Position numbers and translations under genes: made by a program
Part shown: positions 22,051 to 32,575 of the stretch, piece after piece
How positions within the stretch are numbered: the stretch's first letter is position 1
Layout: each line of letters starts with the position of its first letter
Source: Heloderma charlesbogerti
Lineage: Eukaryota > Chordata > Lepidosauria > Squamata > Helodermatidae
Direction: 5' to 3'
NCBI GenBank assembly: GCA_026122225.1
Contig: JANEZZ010002706.1
Span: forward strand, 717,387-781,386
DNA: 64,000 nucleotides
Notes under the pieces: model-generated
Seen by the model: only the letters and a program-made list of their open reading frames with translations
Told to the model about the DNA's origin: nothing
The model's database searches: none

Positions 22051-22340
22051 GGCCGTTTCGCACAATCAAACAGCCCACCGTGGCTTATTTAAGCCACAGT
22101 GGGCTGCAGCACGTGCCAGCAGCCATTTTTAACGCGTCATCTGGCTTGTTGTGTGTCATCCAAACCCAGCAGGGTTGGATTGTGCAAGAGTTAAACAGCC
22201 CTCACACAACCCACCCCCGCCGCGTTCAGACGGCATGACAAGTCGCAGTCGGGGCTGAATACTCAGGATGGTACCTACAGGTGCCGCAGCTCATTCTGGC
22301 TTACATAAGCCATGATGAACTGCAGCGATTGTGCGAACCT
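22051..22340. mobile_element. Short TIR element, GCCGTTTCGCACAATC termini
   Basis: The left end GGGCCGTTTCGCACAATC is mirrored by GATTGTGCGAACCTGGTC. GCCCACCGTGGCTTA on the left pairs with TAAGCCATGATGAACTGC on the right. No protein frame. Superfamily undecided. Confidence 0.55.
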
Positions 22341-22409
22341 GGTCATTGTTTAAAAGACAAAACCTCTAAGAACAAAACAGCCATTAAAAATTACAGCTCA
22401 AAACACCTT

Positions 22410-22526
22410 TGCCAACATTGTGCTCTCCAGATGTTTTAGTCTACACCTCCCATGATCCCTCACCATTGGCTATGCTGATGGAATTGTAGGCCAAAACATT
22501 TGGAGGCCCCCAAATTGCCCACCCTT
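22410..22526. mobile_element. P1-family palindromic MITE
   Basis: TTGTGCTCTCCAGATGTTTT, CTACACCTCCCATGATCC, a centre at GGCTATGCTG, and the mirrored half GGAATTGTAGGCCAAAACAT. Confidence 0.65.
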
Positions 22527-22837
22527 GCTCTATATCTTTCTATGTGGCAGAAGGCATTCAACAATAGGGCTATGCAGGGGCTTCCTTAGGGATGGCATTC
22601 CAGAACAAGAGTGCCATGACCTGTCTCACATTCCCACCTACCAATATTCAGCCGACATGGGAGACCTGGAATAGGATATGTGATGTTCGTCTTTCATTTG
22701 TTAAGCCTAATAAAAACAAGTGGTTTGAGAGCAGCAACCATTGTAAGCTGTTTATGCTTAAGGTCTGTTCTAGGAATTCCCAAAGTGTTTGCCATGAGAA
22801 ATAATTAATTAAGGTTGCAATCCTATGTCCACTTAGA

Positions 22838-23060
22838 ATCATGAAGTTGGGAGGGGTCCCAAAGGTCATTTAGTTCAGTCCCCCTGCTGATGCTGCTACA
22901 GCATCCTTGATAGTTGGCCATTCAGCCTCCGCTTGAAAACCTCCAAGGAAGGGAAGTCCACCACCTTCCGAGGCACTTCCGGAGCACAAATCTCATTGCC
23001 ACAAGCAACTCAAATAGTCAGACTGGTTCTTCCAGGCAATCTCTCTGAGTTCTGGAATTT
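22838..23060 (-). mobile_element. CR1-like LINE 3' end, antisense
   Basis: AGAATCATGAAGTTGGGAGG, CCATTCAGCCTCCGCTTGAA and CCACCACCTTCCGAGGCA follow the same order as the CR1 copy at 13927. Confidence 0.65.
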
Positions 23061-23704
23061 ATCTGGAGCTTGGGGGCCTTCAGAGACACAAGCCCCACTT
23101 CAAATCTTGCTTTAACTATGACGAATCAGAAGCACATGATGATGGCAGTTCTGCAACTGACCCAATTATGAACCGGCTCTGTCGAAATCAATGGGGCTGA
23201 TTTACGTACAATGTGCTTGAATCAGGATATAAAAGAGTCTATAAAAGTACCACATCAGCAAAAGCCCCACAAGGAAGCGTACAAAAATAATCCTTGCGCA
23301 CACTTTGTGTTTAGCTAATTGGAGCTCAGGGCACTTTTCATATTACAGTATCACAGCCAATCCAATTGAGACATAATGTTAAGAGAGAGGAAGGGGAAGA
23401 TACATTAATGGGGAGCAAACAATGGATCTTCTCAGAAACTCCTAGAAATTTAAATTGGGGTGCAATCTTATGCATGTTTAGACAGAAACTGTGTGATAGC
23501 CTGCCCCCCTTAATTTTCTCTGCCCCCCCTAAATTTTGTTTACAAACAAATAATTATAAAACAGTTTACAATTTTGTCTTTAAAAGGCCTGCAAACCACA
23601 TGAACTGCCCCCCCCTACACTTTTTTGATGGGCCCTCCCAGAACTTCTAGGCTGGCTACAGGTCTGGTTGCAGTTCAACACATCTGAAGGACACCAGGTT
23701 GTGG
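23061..23704. other. Intergenic, nothing recognised
   Basis: A GGGTGCAATCTTATGCATG fragment at about 23458 belongs to the foldback group at 16490. No gene seen. Confidence 0.45.
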
Positions 23705-23925
23705 AAGGCTGGGCTAAAATGTCAGACTAGGACTGGGAGACCCAGGTTCCATTCCCCATTCAGCCATGCATGAAGTTTACTGGGTGACCTTTGGATGGTC
23801 TCTCTCTCTCTCTCCTCTCAGCCTAACCTACCTCACAGGGTTGTTGTGATAATAACATGAGAGGAGGAGAGGACCACGTACGCTGCCTTAAGCTCCTTGG
23901 AGGAAAGGCCTTATAGCAATAAAGT
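23705..23925 (+). mobile_element. tRNA-derived SINE (squamate type)
   Basis: AGACTAGGACTGGGAGACCC, TTCAGCCATGCATGAAG, CTAACCTACCTCACAGGG and CCTTAAGCTCCTTGGAGG. A small (TC)n expansion lies in the body near 23800. Confidence 0.75.
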
Positions 23926-24069
23926 GCATTATTCTTTCCCTATTAAAAGGTGTCAGCAACTGCAGCTTTCTTAAGAAAAAAATCACATGCTGGATTGTGG
24001 CCGAAGTCTACAAAGGTACTGGACTGAATGACAAGCACTTGACAGGGTTTTTTTTTATTTAATCATATT

Positions 24070-24145
24070 AAGGGTGCGATCTTATGCATGTTTAGACAGA
24101 AAAAAGGTCCCACAACTCCCAGCATCTCCCAGCCAGCATGCATTA
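24070..24145. mobile_element. Foldback element fragment
   Basis: AAGGGTGCGATCTTATGCAT, then GTCCCACAACTCCCAGCATC and CCAGCCAGCATGCA: the left half of the element type seen at 16490. Confidence 0.5.
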
Positions 24146-24939
24146 CAAAACTACAGACATAGTGGAGAACTTGTATTTAGGCTTTTCTTATGCACACACA
24201 CACCCCATGTACCCTTAGGCTTCACCAACACAAAATTTCTAACTGCAGGCCTGAGCCTCAGCACTCAACCACGTTTTCCCATCTAATTCCATTTATCCAC
24301 CATCCAAGCCCCCAAATTCTCCTCCCACCACTTAAAAAAGCATTTCTTTACACACAGTGCAGGAAAATTAACTTCTTCCCACCCACTTCTCTCATCCAAT
24401 CTTCATTAAGGCCAGTCTACCTCAATATCCCATCTTGTTCACCATCCCATCTCCCATTTCCAGGGTTCGATTTTGAGCCGGGGTTCTGCCTTGGATCCTG
24501 AGAAACATTATAAGGCAAGAGTGCTTCTAAGCACGTGCAAAATACTGGCCCTGCCCTGCCCTTTCCCCCACCCTCTCTTTCTGAATAATTGCAGTCAGCC
24601 ATGCACATCCGTGCTTCCAGGTCAGAGAACATGAATTCTGGACTGCCTTTCAGCCCCAGCCTGGCCTTTTATATATAAATAAAGCTCTGTGCGTGCGTGT
24701 ACACGCGTGCACATATAATACGTCCTCACCTCCAGCGCTGTAGACTAGACTGCCGTCTTCCTTACCTTCTCGGCCTGGTTGCCTTTGATGGCCTCCTGTC
24801 TCTTTAAATCCAGCCTTTACCCAGCTAGCCAATCCCAGACAGGATTCCCTATGACGTCCGAGCCCAGCCATCGCTCTTCCCCAACGCTTCATTCCGCGCA
24901 CCTTTCCACAACTGCTCCTCCCATCTCCCTTCTAACGAA
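24146..24939. other. Region upstream of TENT5B
   Basis: No exon or repeat recognised apart from the alternating tract at 24688-24717. A CCAAT motif lies at 24829-24833. Base composition shifts toward GC from about 24750. Confidence 0.45.
24688..24717. other. 30-bp alternating purine-pyrimidine tract
   Basis: Every base from 24688 to 24717 alternates pyrimidine and purine, built of TG, CG, CA and TA steps, about 360 bp upstream of the TATA box. Such tracts can adopt Z-DNA. The centre GTGTACAC is also palindromic. Confidence 0.7.
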
Positions 24940-25105
24940 CTAAGGGGAGGGGCGCCACTGTGAGCCCCACCCCTCCCTCCTTCCTTCCATCCAATGAGAA
25001 CGCCCGGAGCTTCCAAAGTTCGCCGAGGGTTGGTTTGCCGAGCCGAACCAATCGCGGTGCGCCGCCGTCGGGGTATAAAATGCGAGTGCGGGGCTGCCGC
25101 GCCCG
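24940..25105 (+). promoter_or_regulatory. TENT5B: TENT5B core promoter
   Basis: CCAAT motifs at 24991-24995 and 25048-25052, GC-box-like GGGAGGGGCG near 24945, and a TATA box (TATAAAA) at 25074-25080. A start site about 25-30 bp downstream, near 25105, is inferred from the TATA position. It was not observed. Confidence 0.7.
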
Positions 25106-25416
25106 CAGTGTTCAATCGTTGCTGGCGCAGTCGGAAGAGGGGACGGGTGGAAACGAGGAAGGGACTTGGCTGTTGCACGCGCCGCCGTTACGCCTCCCCT
25201 TTCCCCGTCCCCTCAGATATACTCGTTTTTCTCGGGGTTGCGGCTTCCCCCCCATCCTTTTTCCTCCTCGTGGAGTTTTCCTTCGGCTGTTTTTTTATTA
25301 ATTAGCCCGGTTTGGTTTCCTCAGTGACGCGGCCCGCTTTTATTCTTTTTTTATTGCCCCTCCTCAGCGTGTTTCTCTCTTCTCCTTCCGTCGTCTTCCC
25401 GGGAGGGCTCCTCAGC
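25105..25416 (+). other. TENT5B: Predicted TENT5B 5' UTR
   Basis: Extends from the inferred start site to the first ATG. I find no upstream ATG in this interval. The frame is open upstream of 25417 but contains no in-frame ATG there. Confidence 0.6.
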
Positions 25417-25653
25417 ATGCGTACGACGGGGTCGGCGGCTGCGGTGACGGGCGCCGGACCCTCGGGCGCCGCCGCCAACTCGGGGAAGCCGCCGCAGCAG
25501 CAGCAGCCGCCCGGCAGCGGCGGGGATGGGCGCTTCAGCGTCCTCAGCTGGGAGCAGGTGCAGCGCCTGGACCACATCCTCGAGGAGGCCGTGCCCATCC
25601 ACGGCCGCGGCAACTTCCCGACCTTGTCGGTGCGGCCGCGCAGGATCGTGCAG
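25417..25653 (+). CDS. TENT5B: TENT5B, coding exon 1 (residues 1-79)
   Basis: First coding exon of a TENT5/FAM46 non-canonical poly(A) polymerase. The ATG at 25417 is the first in the predicted transcript and has A at -3. Residues 1-38 are low complexity, rich in Ala, Gly and Pro with a QQQQ run. Residues 40-79 enter the family fold: [20 protein letters not shown], then [11 protein letters not shown] (60-70), a near-invariant TENT5 motif, then SVRPRRIVQ. The exon ends with CAG before the donor GTGCGT at 25654, in phase 0. The SVxPRxIVQ ending fits TENT5B better than TENT5A or TENT5C. Open at the N-terminus: a start further upstream on an unseen exon cannot be excluded. Confidence 0.88.
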
Positions 25654-26052
25654 GTGCGTGGCAGAGCCGGATAAGATGCGGCCGGTGGGCGGGAAGGCCC
25701 TCTTAACCCTTCTAGAAAGGCCGTGGGTTGAACCCGGGCTTGGCCGTGCTCGGAGTGGACCGTCGCAATCAGTGGGGCTTCAGTTAGTCACGAATAACTC
25801 GAGCCCCGTTGGTTTCAGTGGGTCCGCTCCAAGTATGGGTAGCGCCGGATCCAACCCATAATTCTTAAAAGTCGCCCTCTCAGCCGCCTTTTACCTTGAA
25901 GTAGGCTCCTCTGGCTTCTGTGGTGCTTACTTCCAACTAAGCGTACTTGGAATCTGGTTCCAGGTTGCGGAAGAGAAGTCAAGAGCGAGGCTAAGTTTCT
26001 AACCTTAGCTAGCAGAAACTATGGTACACAGTCCTAAATGCACATACTAGCG

Positions 26053-26180
26053 TTTTATTTATTTATTATTACAATTCGTAGCCTGCCTTTCTGCCTATGG
26101 CAGGAGTAAAATAACCAATCCGAGTGGCTTAAAATAGCATGCACAACTTAATGAGTAATGAAACACATAATGTAGAAACA
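26053..26180 (-). mobile_element. Possible L2-like tail, antisense
   Basis: TTTATTTATTTATTATTACA followed by TAGCCTGCCTTTCTGCC resembles the complement of an L2-type end. Weak. Confidence 0.35.
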
Positions 26181-26907
26181 GTAACACATCAATTACTACA
26201 GAGCAAACACGCTTAAGGTCACGCTGATTAATTCAGCAAGCTTATTGCTTCCCTCCTGCCAAGGGAAAAACTGACTGCCTGCCCTCGGTCATTTTTACTT
26301 GGATGTAAGGCCTCATCAACTCAGTGGGTCATACTCCCAAGTAAATGTGCATATGGTTGCAGCCTTGAATAATTGGTGTAGTTGTCAGCTGTCATTAGGT
26401 TTATGCAAACTATAGCTATTACAGGTATTAAGAAGCTTGGCTCACTCTGAGCTAGATTGCCTGGTATAAAGTGGGTGTATTTATACGTGTCAGTTTTGCT
26501 CTTCTGTGGCTCTCTTTTATCTTGGGTAGCTGTATCAAGATTTTAAAGAGCTGCTCTCTGTAAACATCAAGATGGGTGGCTGTAACTAAAGCACCAGCAA
26601 ACCTAATGTCATGGCTCCCCACCCCCTGAAAGCCTGGGAAGTGAGCTATTAGTATTTAACTTTTCTATAGTGTACTCTGAGAATATAATGCTTTTTTAAA
26701 CTACTTTGGTAATCCTCACCATAATCTCCTGCTAAGTTAGCTAAGTGTTTCTATATAATTTACAGCAAAGGCAAACTTTGAATGCAGGGCTTTCTTATTG
26801 ATACTCCTAGACTAGCTGCTGTATTTCACAAGCTCGCTGTACTTTGAGCAATGGCAACAGCTTTGGCAAAGAACATTTTAAACGGGGGGGGGGGGGGGAA
26901 GGCTAGT

Positions 26908-27055
26908 AAGTTCATAAGAAAAACCAATCAGACCAAAGGCTTATCTAGTCCAGCATTCTGTTCCCACAATAGCCAGCTGCTTGTGGGAAACCTGCAAGGA
27001 CATGAGTGCAATAGCAAACTCCTGCTCATATTCCCCATCAACTGGTATACAGGAA
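26908..27055 (-). mobile_element. CR1-like LINE 3' end, antisense, in intron
   Basis: TTCATAAGAAAAACCAATCA, TCTAGTCCAGCATTCTGTT, GACATGAGTGCAATAGCA and the rest are complements of the CR1 3' UTR at 12760-12945. A run of about 15 G precedes it. Confidence 0.7.
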
Positions 27056-28302
27056 CATACTGTATTCACAATAGCCCTTCAAGGTGAGCCAGTGTTGGTA
27101 TTCACAAATTACAAGTGGGGGCCAAGAATAGTGGTTGGTATTCAGTGGTTGTCTTACTGAACTTAGTTTCTGTGTTCTTGGTTCAGTTTTGCCCTCCCTT
27201 TGAGAATATAGATTGGAAAAGGCCCTGGGGTCTCCCTGTAATCCATGTCGTGCACCTCTTGGGGTTTAGTGGCGGGCGCTGGTGACAGTGCCACCCCACA
27301 TCCTAATATGGAAGGAGATTGCAAATTTCTTCAGGCCTTGCATTCGCTTGTGAGGTGGAAACCCATGACCACATATGGTATTCAGGTGCTTTCTTTAGGA
27401 GGAAAACCTGACCTAAGAAGAGCAGCATTTAGGGAGCATACAGGATATATAGGATACCGGTAATGGGTGTCTTAACGCAATGGAATCTTGAAGATGCAAC
27501 CCCAGGCACGTGAGCAAATGAGTGTGAATGTGCTGAGCAGAGAGGTTTTGGGGAAATAACCCACCCACTTCTGTTTGTGTCACTATACCATGTATCTGGG
27601 AACATTAGTCATTGGGTTGTGGTAGAGGGGAATATTTAAGATTCTTTGTCAAGAAACTATAAAGAAGTGAAGTGCACTTGGGTCTACCCACAAACTACCC
27701 ACAAAATCCCACTCCAGTGAATGATACTGGTGTAGTCCATGTCCTTCAGCTAGTGTATGAGGCATCTGCCCCTGACACTGGGGCAGGAGAAGGAAGGGTG
27801 GTGAAGATGCTGGGTAAGGAAGTGGAGTTGAGAGTAGTGAGGAGGGGAGGGGGTCTTCCTCCCAGAGCTTAGGAGGGCTTTTTGCCAGGTAAGTGGTTAA
27901 CCTTGCTAAAGTGATGCTGGGGAGCATCCTCCAGAGTAGGGATGGGCCAGTGCTGCAGACCTGAGCTGAACTATGCATATTGCTAGTGTGACTCCTTCTC
28001 AAGACAGTGTTCCCTTGACAGACTATGTGGTAAGGATGCTTGGCATGATGGGGTTAAAGGCAGGCCTCCATATATCATGTGAGGTGTAAAACCATAAGTC
28101 AGAATTTCTGTGGAGCTAAAAGATCATAAATTGGCAGAGGTGCCTCTTATGCCAAGCTGTGTTTGAACAACTTTTGCTTGTTGGCCCTTGGGGTGTCTTT
28201 CTGGTGTCTTCCAAGGGTGTCTTTCTTTCTGGCGTAGACTTGCATTCAGCCTCCCATAAAACAGGATGTATGTTGAAGCAAGTCCAGTTGACACTGGTGC
28301 TT

Positions 28303-28306
<4 letters not shown>

Positions 28307-28341
<35 letters not shown>
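28307..28341. repeat. (AT)n microsatellite next to the hairpin
   Basis: About 17 AT units ending just upstream of the hairpin at 28354. TTTTTCATA before and TATGAGAAAAA after are themselves complementary. Confidence 0.9.
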
Positions 28342-28349
<8 letters not shown>

Positions 28350-28353
28350 AGAA

Positions 28354-28463
28354 AAAGGGGCAACCAGCAACCCTCAACAGGAGGCTGATGCGACGCTAGA
28401 GAAATGCTTGCATTTCTCTAGCGTCGCATCAGCCTCTTGTTGAGGGTTGCTGGTTGCCCCTTT
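28354..28463. repeat. Near-perfect inverted repeat, 54-bp arms, 2-bp loop
   Basis: The left arm (28354-28407) and right arm (28410-28463) are complementary with a single mismatch, separated by TT. Outer bases are AAAGGGGCAACCAGC and GCTGGTTGCCCCTTT; inner bases are GAGAAATGC and GCATTTCTC. No terminal TSD is visible. Near-identity of the arms points to recent origin, gene conversion or constraint. Confidence 0.9.
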
Positions 28464-29099
28464 CGTGCTGAGCCTGAGGCCACAATCAACTCAAAAAGGG
28501 TCTCCTGCTGTGGTTCGATGTGTGTCTGAACATTGTGCTAGATTTGCCATTACAGTCCTGCAGTGCCCTTCCTCCACAGCAAAGACCAGATTGAATAGTG
28601 CATTACCGTGCTGGCTATCCCAAGTACAAAAAATGCTGCAATCCACACACTTTTTTCCATCTCTGTGCAAAAGAGACGTCTGTGGGGGATGGGGGCAAAT
28701 ACCAGCTGTTGAAAAGTAATGGAGAAGGAACTGTATTGTACTTCTGACATTACATAGCCCACAAGCAGCAGATACAGGTTAAAATCCTGCTGATCAGGTG
28801 GAATGGGGGATGGGTCGAGTCTTTAGCCCCTTGCTTCCTCTGTAGAACAGCTGCCCAGGAGCATCTAAACTTTTTGAAAGGGCTCAACGGGACCACAATG
28901 GGGTGGGGCAGGCAATGCAGCAAGATCAGCTGCCTCAGACCACTCCTCTTGCCAGTCCACATGTGAAGGCTGGTGCTGCAGTTGTGTTCAAAGTCAGGAA
29001 TTGCCACAGGCCATGTCTTCAAGATGGGAGAAGAGGGAAAACAGTAGAACTCAACAGTGGCAGCAACATTGTCTGGATTCTCTGGGAAATACATACACC

Positions 29100-30435
29100 A
29101 GGCACGCTTGAATGAAATGGATTATCGAGATCCATTTCAATTAGGCTTCAGGCCTGGTTTTGGAACGGAAACTGCCTTGGTTGCCCTGTGGGATGACCTC
29201 TGCCGGGAGAGGGACAGAGGGAGTGTGACCCTGTTGATTCTCCTGGACCTCTCAGCGGCTTTCGATACCATCAGCCATGGTATCTTTCTGGATAGGTTGC
29301 CTGGGTTGGGAGTTGGAGGCACTGCACTACAGTGGTTCCGCTTCTACTTGGATGGCCGGTTCCAGAAGGTGGTGCTGGGGAGGGTATGGGCTGAGGTGTC
29401 ATCAATATGTGGATGACACCCAGCTCTACCTCTCTCATCAAACCCCGGTGAGGTGGTGGCTGTTCAGAATCAGTGCCTGGGCACAGTAATGGACTGGATG
29501 AGGGCCAATGAACAAACTCAATCCAGACAAGATGGAGGTACTGTTAGTGGGTGGTTCGGCTGCCTGGCTAGGTGATATTCAACTTGTTTGGGGGGGGTTG
29601 CATTCCCCCAACGGATCAGGTTCATAGTTTGGGGGTACTCTTGGACCCAGAACTGTCACTTGAGGCACAGGTGAACTCAGTGGCATGGAACACTTTTTAT
29701 CAGCTTTTGCTGGTATACCAACTACGCCCTTATCTGGACAGATAGCCTAACTACAGTTATCCATGCTCTGATAACTTCTCATCTGGATTACAGCAGTGCA
29801 TTATACTTGGGGCTGCCTTTGAAAACGGTCCGGAAACTTCAGCTACTCCAAAATAGGGCAGCAAGATTGTTAACAGGGACTGGCCAATGTGATCACGTTC
29901 CGCCACTACGTTTCCAGCTGCACTGGCTGCCAGTCCATTTCCGGGCCCAATTCAAAGTGCTGGTATTAACATTCAAAGCCCTTAACGGCTTGGGGGCAGG
30001 TTACCTGAAGGATCGTGTCTTCCCATATGTGTCTGCCTGGACTTTACGATCATCCTCAGTGGTCCTTCTCCGTGAGCCACTGCCAAAGGAAGTGAGGTGG
30101 GTGGCTACTAGGAGGAGGGCCTTTTCAGCTGTGGCACCCCAGCTGTGGAATGAGCTCCCTAGAGAGGTTCACCTGGCACCTACATTGTATTCCTTCTGGC
30201 GCCAGGTGAAGACCTTTTTATTTTCCCAGGCATTTTAGCTTTCTAGTATTTTAGCTTTGCTGTTTTAAATCTGTATTTTAAATCTCTGCATTGCTGCTAG
30301 GTTTTATTCTGGTTGTATTGTTATATTGTGGTTTTAATGCTTTTATATTTTGTTTTATCCTGTGCTTTTTGGTTTTAATTTTTTTGAACTGTCCAAAGAG
30401 CTTTGGCTATTGGGCAGTATAGAAATGAAATAAAT
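29100..30435 (+). mobile_element. L2-like LINE, 5'-truncated and internally deleted
   Basis: The reverse transcriptase part reads DPFQLGFRPGFGTETALVAL, LLILLDLSAAFDTI and ALQWFRFYLDGR. At about 29395 it jumps straight to a YVDDTQLYL active-site segment, so about 40 codons with the PQGS motif are missing. A further frame at 29807-30238 gives LGLPLKTVRKLQLLQNRAAR and LHWLPVHFRAQFKVL. The terminus is GGGCAGTATAGAAATGAAAT. It is in the same orientation as the gene, inside the intron, and non-functional. Confidence 0.85.
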
Positions 30436-30437
30436 AC

Positions 30438-30612
30438 ACAAGAAGCTGTCTTATACTGAGTTAGATCATGGGTCCATCTAGCCCAGTACCGTTGACACTG
30501 ACTGGCAGAAGCTCTCCGGTGTTACAGGCAAGAGTTTTCCTGACCTACCTGGAGATCAAACCTGGGGCCTTCTACATGCAGAGCATGTGCCCTACCACTA
30601 AGATCCCCCCCA
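30438..30612 (-). mobile_element. tRNA-Ala-like SINE, antisense
   Basis: AAGAAGCTGTCTTATACTGA, GGGTCCATCTAGCCCAGTA, then GGAGATCAAACCTGGGGCC (complement of the B box) and CCTACCACTAAGATC (complement of the A box). It lies directly after the L2 tail. Confidence 0.8.
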
Positions 30613-31219
30613 ATCTGAGTAAAATGTCACTTATACAAGTCAGCTAATATGAAGCACCCAAGGTCATTTAACTTTAGAGGGCCACCACTGGCTAGTCTGA
30701 CCAAAGCAATTCAAGTCAAACGTTGGACTCTGCCCTGATGAGCTTGCATCCTTGCTGGCCCCTCACTTGGCAGACTGCTGTCTGCTTATATGGGGCTTGG
30801 AATCTGCTAGCAGAAAATAAATCTGCTGAGCGAGTGATATCTAGTCTCTTGGCCTTGGCTCTGTGCCACCGGGGCTCAGGATTCTCTAGTTGAACTTGGA
30901 AGTGAATGCCTGTTTGGTAGCTGTAGCTATGGAGCAGGAATGGAAACCCATTCAAGGTTCCTAGTCCCTATGGCTAGGATAAGCAGTTGGGCATGTGCTG
31001 AAATGCTACTATTCTTGTCAAGGGGTATGATCATGTTTATACTTGATTCTAAGTATTACATTTCAGTAATGGCTCCTGTCCAGTTGGCCTGTAATGCTAG
31101 TAAAATGGTCAGAAAGATTGATGCCTGGGTTTAATAAGGAGAGAGGATTAATGGCAGACAGCACAGGTGTCTATGGTTGGCAAAGAAAGGCTCTACAAAT
31201 TGGTCTGTTTGAGGTTCAT

Positions 31220-31330
31220 ATACATGGGATTATCACAACAGCCCTGTGAGGTAGGTTAGGTTGAGATAACGGTGACTTGCCCAAGGCTACTTGCTGAGTA
31301 TCATGGGTTCAGATCTACATTTGGTCATGT
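31220..31330 (-). mobile_element. tRNA-derived SINE fragment, antisense
   Basis: ATCACAACAGCCCTGTGAGG, GACTTGCCCAAGGCTAC and TATCATGGGTTCAGATCT correspond to the SINE body and head in complement. Confidence 0.5.
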
Positions 31331-32391
31331 CTCTGTGGCTTTCTTCACCTGCATAAGTGAGAGCTGTTCTAACATGGATCTACTGATGGCCAAGAGGAAC
31401 AAAAAGGTGGGATGGGAGACTGATTGATGATCACATATGGCGAAGGTAGTAATGAAGGCAATGCTCATACCAAATGGGTAGAGTCTTCTCATTATTACAT
31501 TGGCAATAGACTGTCATTAATGGTCTTTGTCCATTATCTTGATGATAAAGGTTTAAATAATATAGTAGGCTAACATGTTCTAGAGTTGTAGCATCAGCTG
31601 CTGTCATAGTTCTGTCATACTTTGGCTTGTTTCTGCTCCTTAATATGCCTGCTGGGTTAATGACAAAGATTGACCATACAGGTTTAACAGGTACAAAGCA
31701 ACCTGCTGTGCAGAACGTCACCCACAAGGTTGGACTTCTTGGAAGGTAACATTGTACAACTTGATTGCTGAACATCAGGGTGGATTTTTAAAGTTCTCAT
31801 TGGAACATGGTGACTTTAATCTAGATACTTAAGGGCAGCATAGTAGGCTGAGCTGTAGCTGAGACAGAAACAACCTGAGGCAGGTAACTCCAGGATTGCA
31901 GTTCAACAGAATGCTTACATTGGCTTCTAAAACTTGGCCATTTATAACCATGATGCTTGCTGCCAAAACTGATCCAGTCCCTTGCTTGGAAGTGAATCTT
32001 AACACATTAGAGTAGGATTTAGACTTCATTTTTATGTGGCATGTAAGAGTGCATACAGACAGCTTGAGCAGCAAGTCTGATGTGGAAGTTCATGTCCTGC
32101 CATTTGTTTAGATGCACAGTCTTGTCTCCCAGATTTGTGTGTGTTGGGGTGTGGGGGATCTGTGTTGAACAACTTCTGCATGTGTTAAATATCGAAACAG
32201 AAACCCATTGTGTGGACAGGCCACAAGCTGCAGGAGAAGCCACAGAATCTTGATGTGTGTACCCAAAGTGAATCAAATTGATATGTATTAAATAACTAGA
32301 AGCCATATAAGGTCTTGTGCTTCTCCTGCAGCTCTTTACTTGTATTTCTGTTTTATGTTTTTCCATCCTTCTGTCAAAGAGCTCAGGGTTT

Positions 32392-32575
32392 TCACGCTAT
32401 CCCATTTGATCCTCCTAACAACCCTGTGAGATAGATTAGGCTGAGAGAAAGAGACTAACCCAAAGTCACCCAGCAAGCTTTGTGGCTAAGTGGGGATTTG
32501 AACGTGGTCTCCCTGACCATAGTCCATCAGTATAGACAGTCCAACCGCTCCACTACACTGGTTCTTACACATGAC
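32392..32575 (-). mobile_element. tRNA-derived SINE, antisense, in intron
   Basis: TTTGATCCTCCTAACAACCC, GGCTGAGAGAAAGAGAC, AGTGGGGATTTGAACGTGG and CCACTACACTGGTTC complement the squamate-type SINE. Confidence 0.75.

Larger units (their letters stand above)
24960..25700. promoter_or_regulatory. TENT5B: CpG island over promoter and exon 1
   Basis: CpG dinucleotides are frequent through this interval and scarce on both sides. The island spans the promoter, 5' UTR, first coding exon and donor site. Confidence 0.8.

Noticed and set aside
24994..25305. 103- and 113-codon frames overlapping the promoter
   Set aside because: They begin upstream of the inferred start site in CpG-rich DNA, where long chance frames are expected on both strands.
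25312..25416. N-terminal extension of TENT5B with a hydrophobic, signal-like stretch
   Set aside because: The open frame here starts at TTG, not ATG. The first ATG is at 25417 and the family has no signal peptide.
28354..28463. Hairpin as a microRNA precursor
   Set aside because: The stem is too long and too perfect, with a 2-base loop, unlike canonical precursors. It is kept as a structural finding only.
29100..30435. Open frames as an exon of a host gene
   Set aside because: The frames match LINE reverse transcriptase and its C-terminal region, with an internal deletion and frameshifts.
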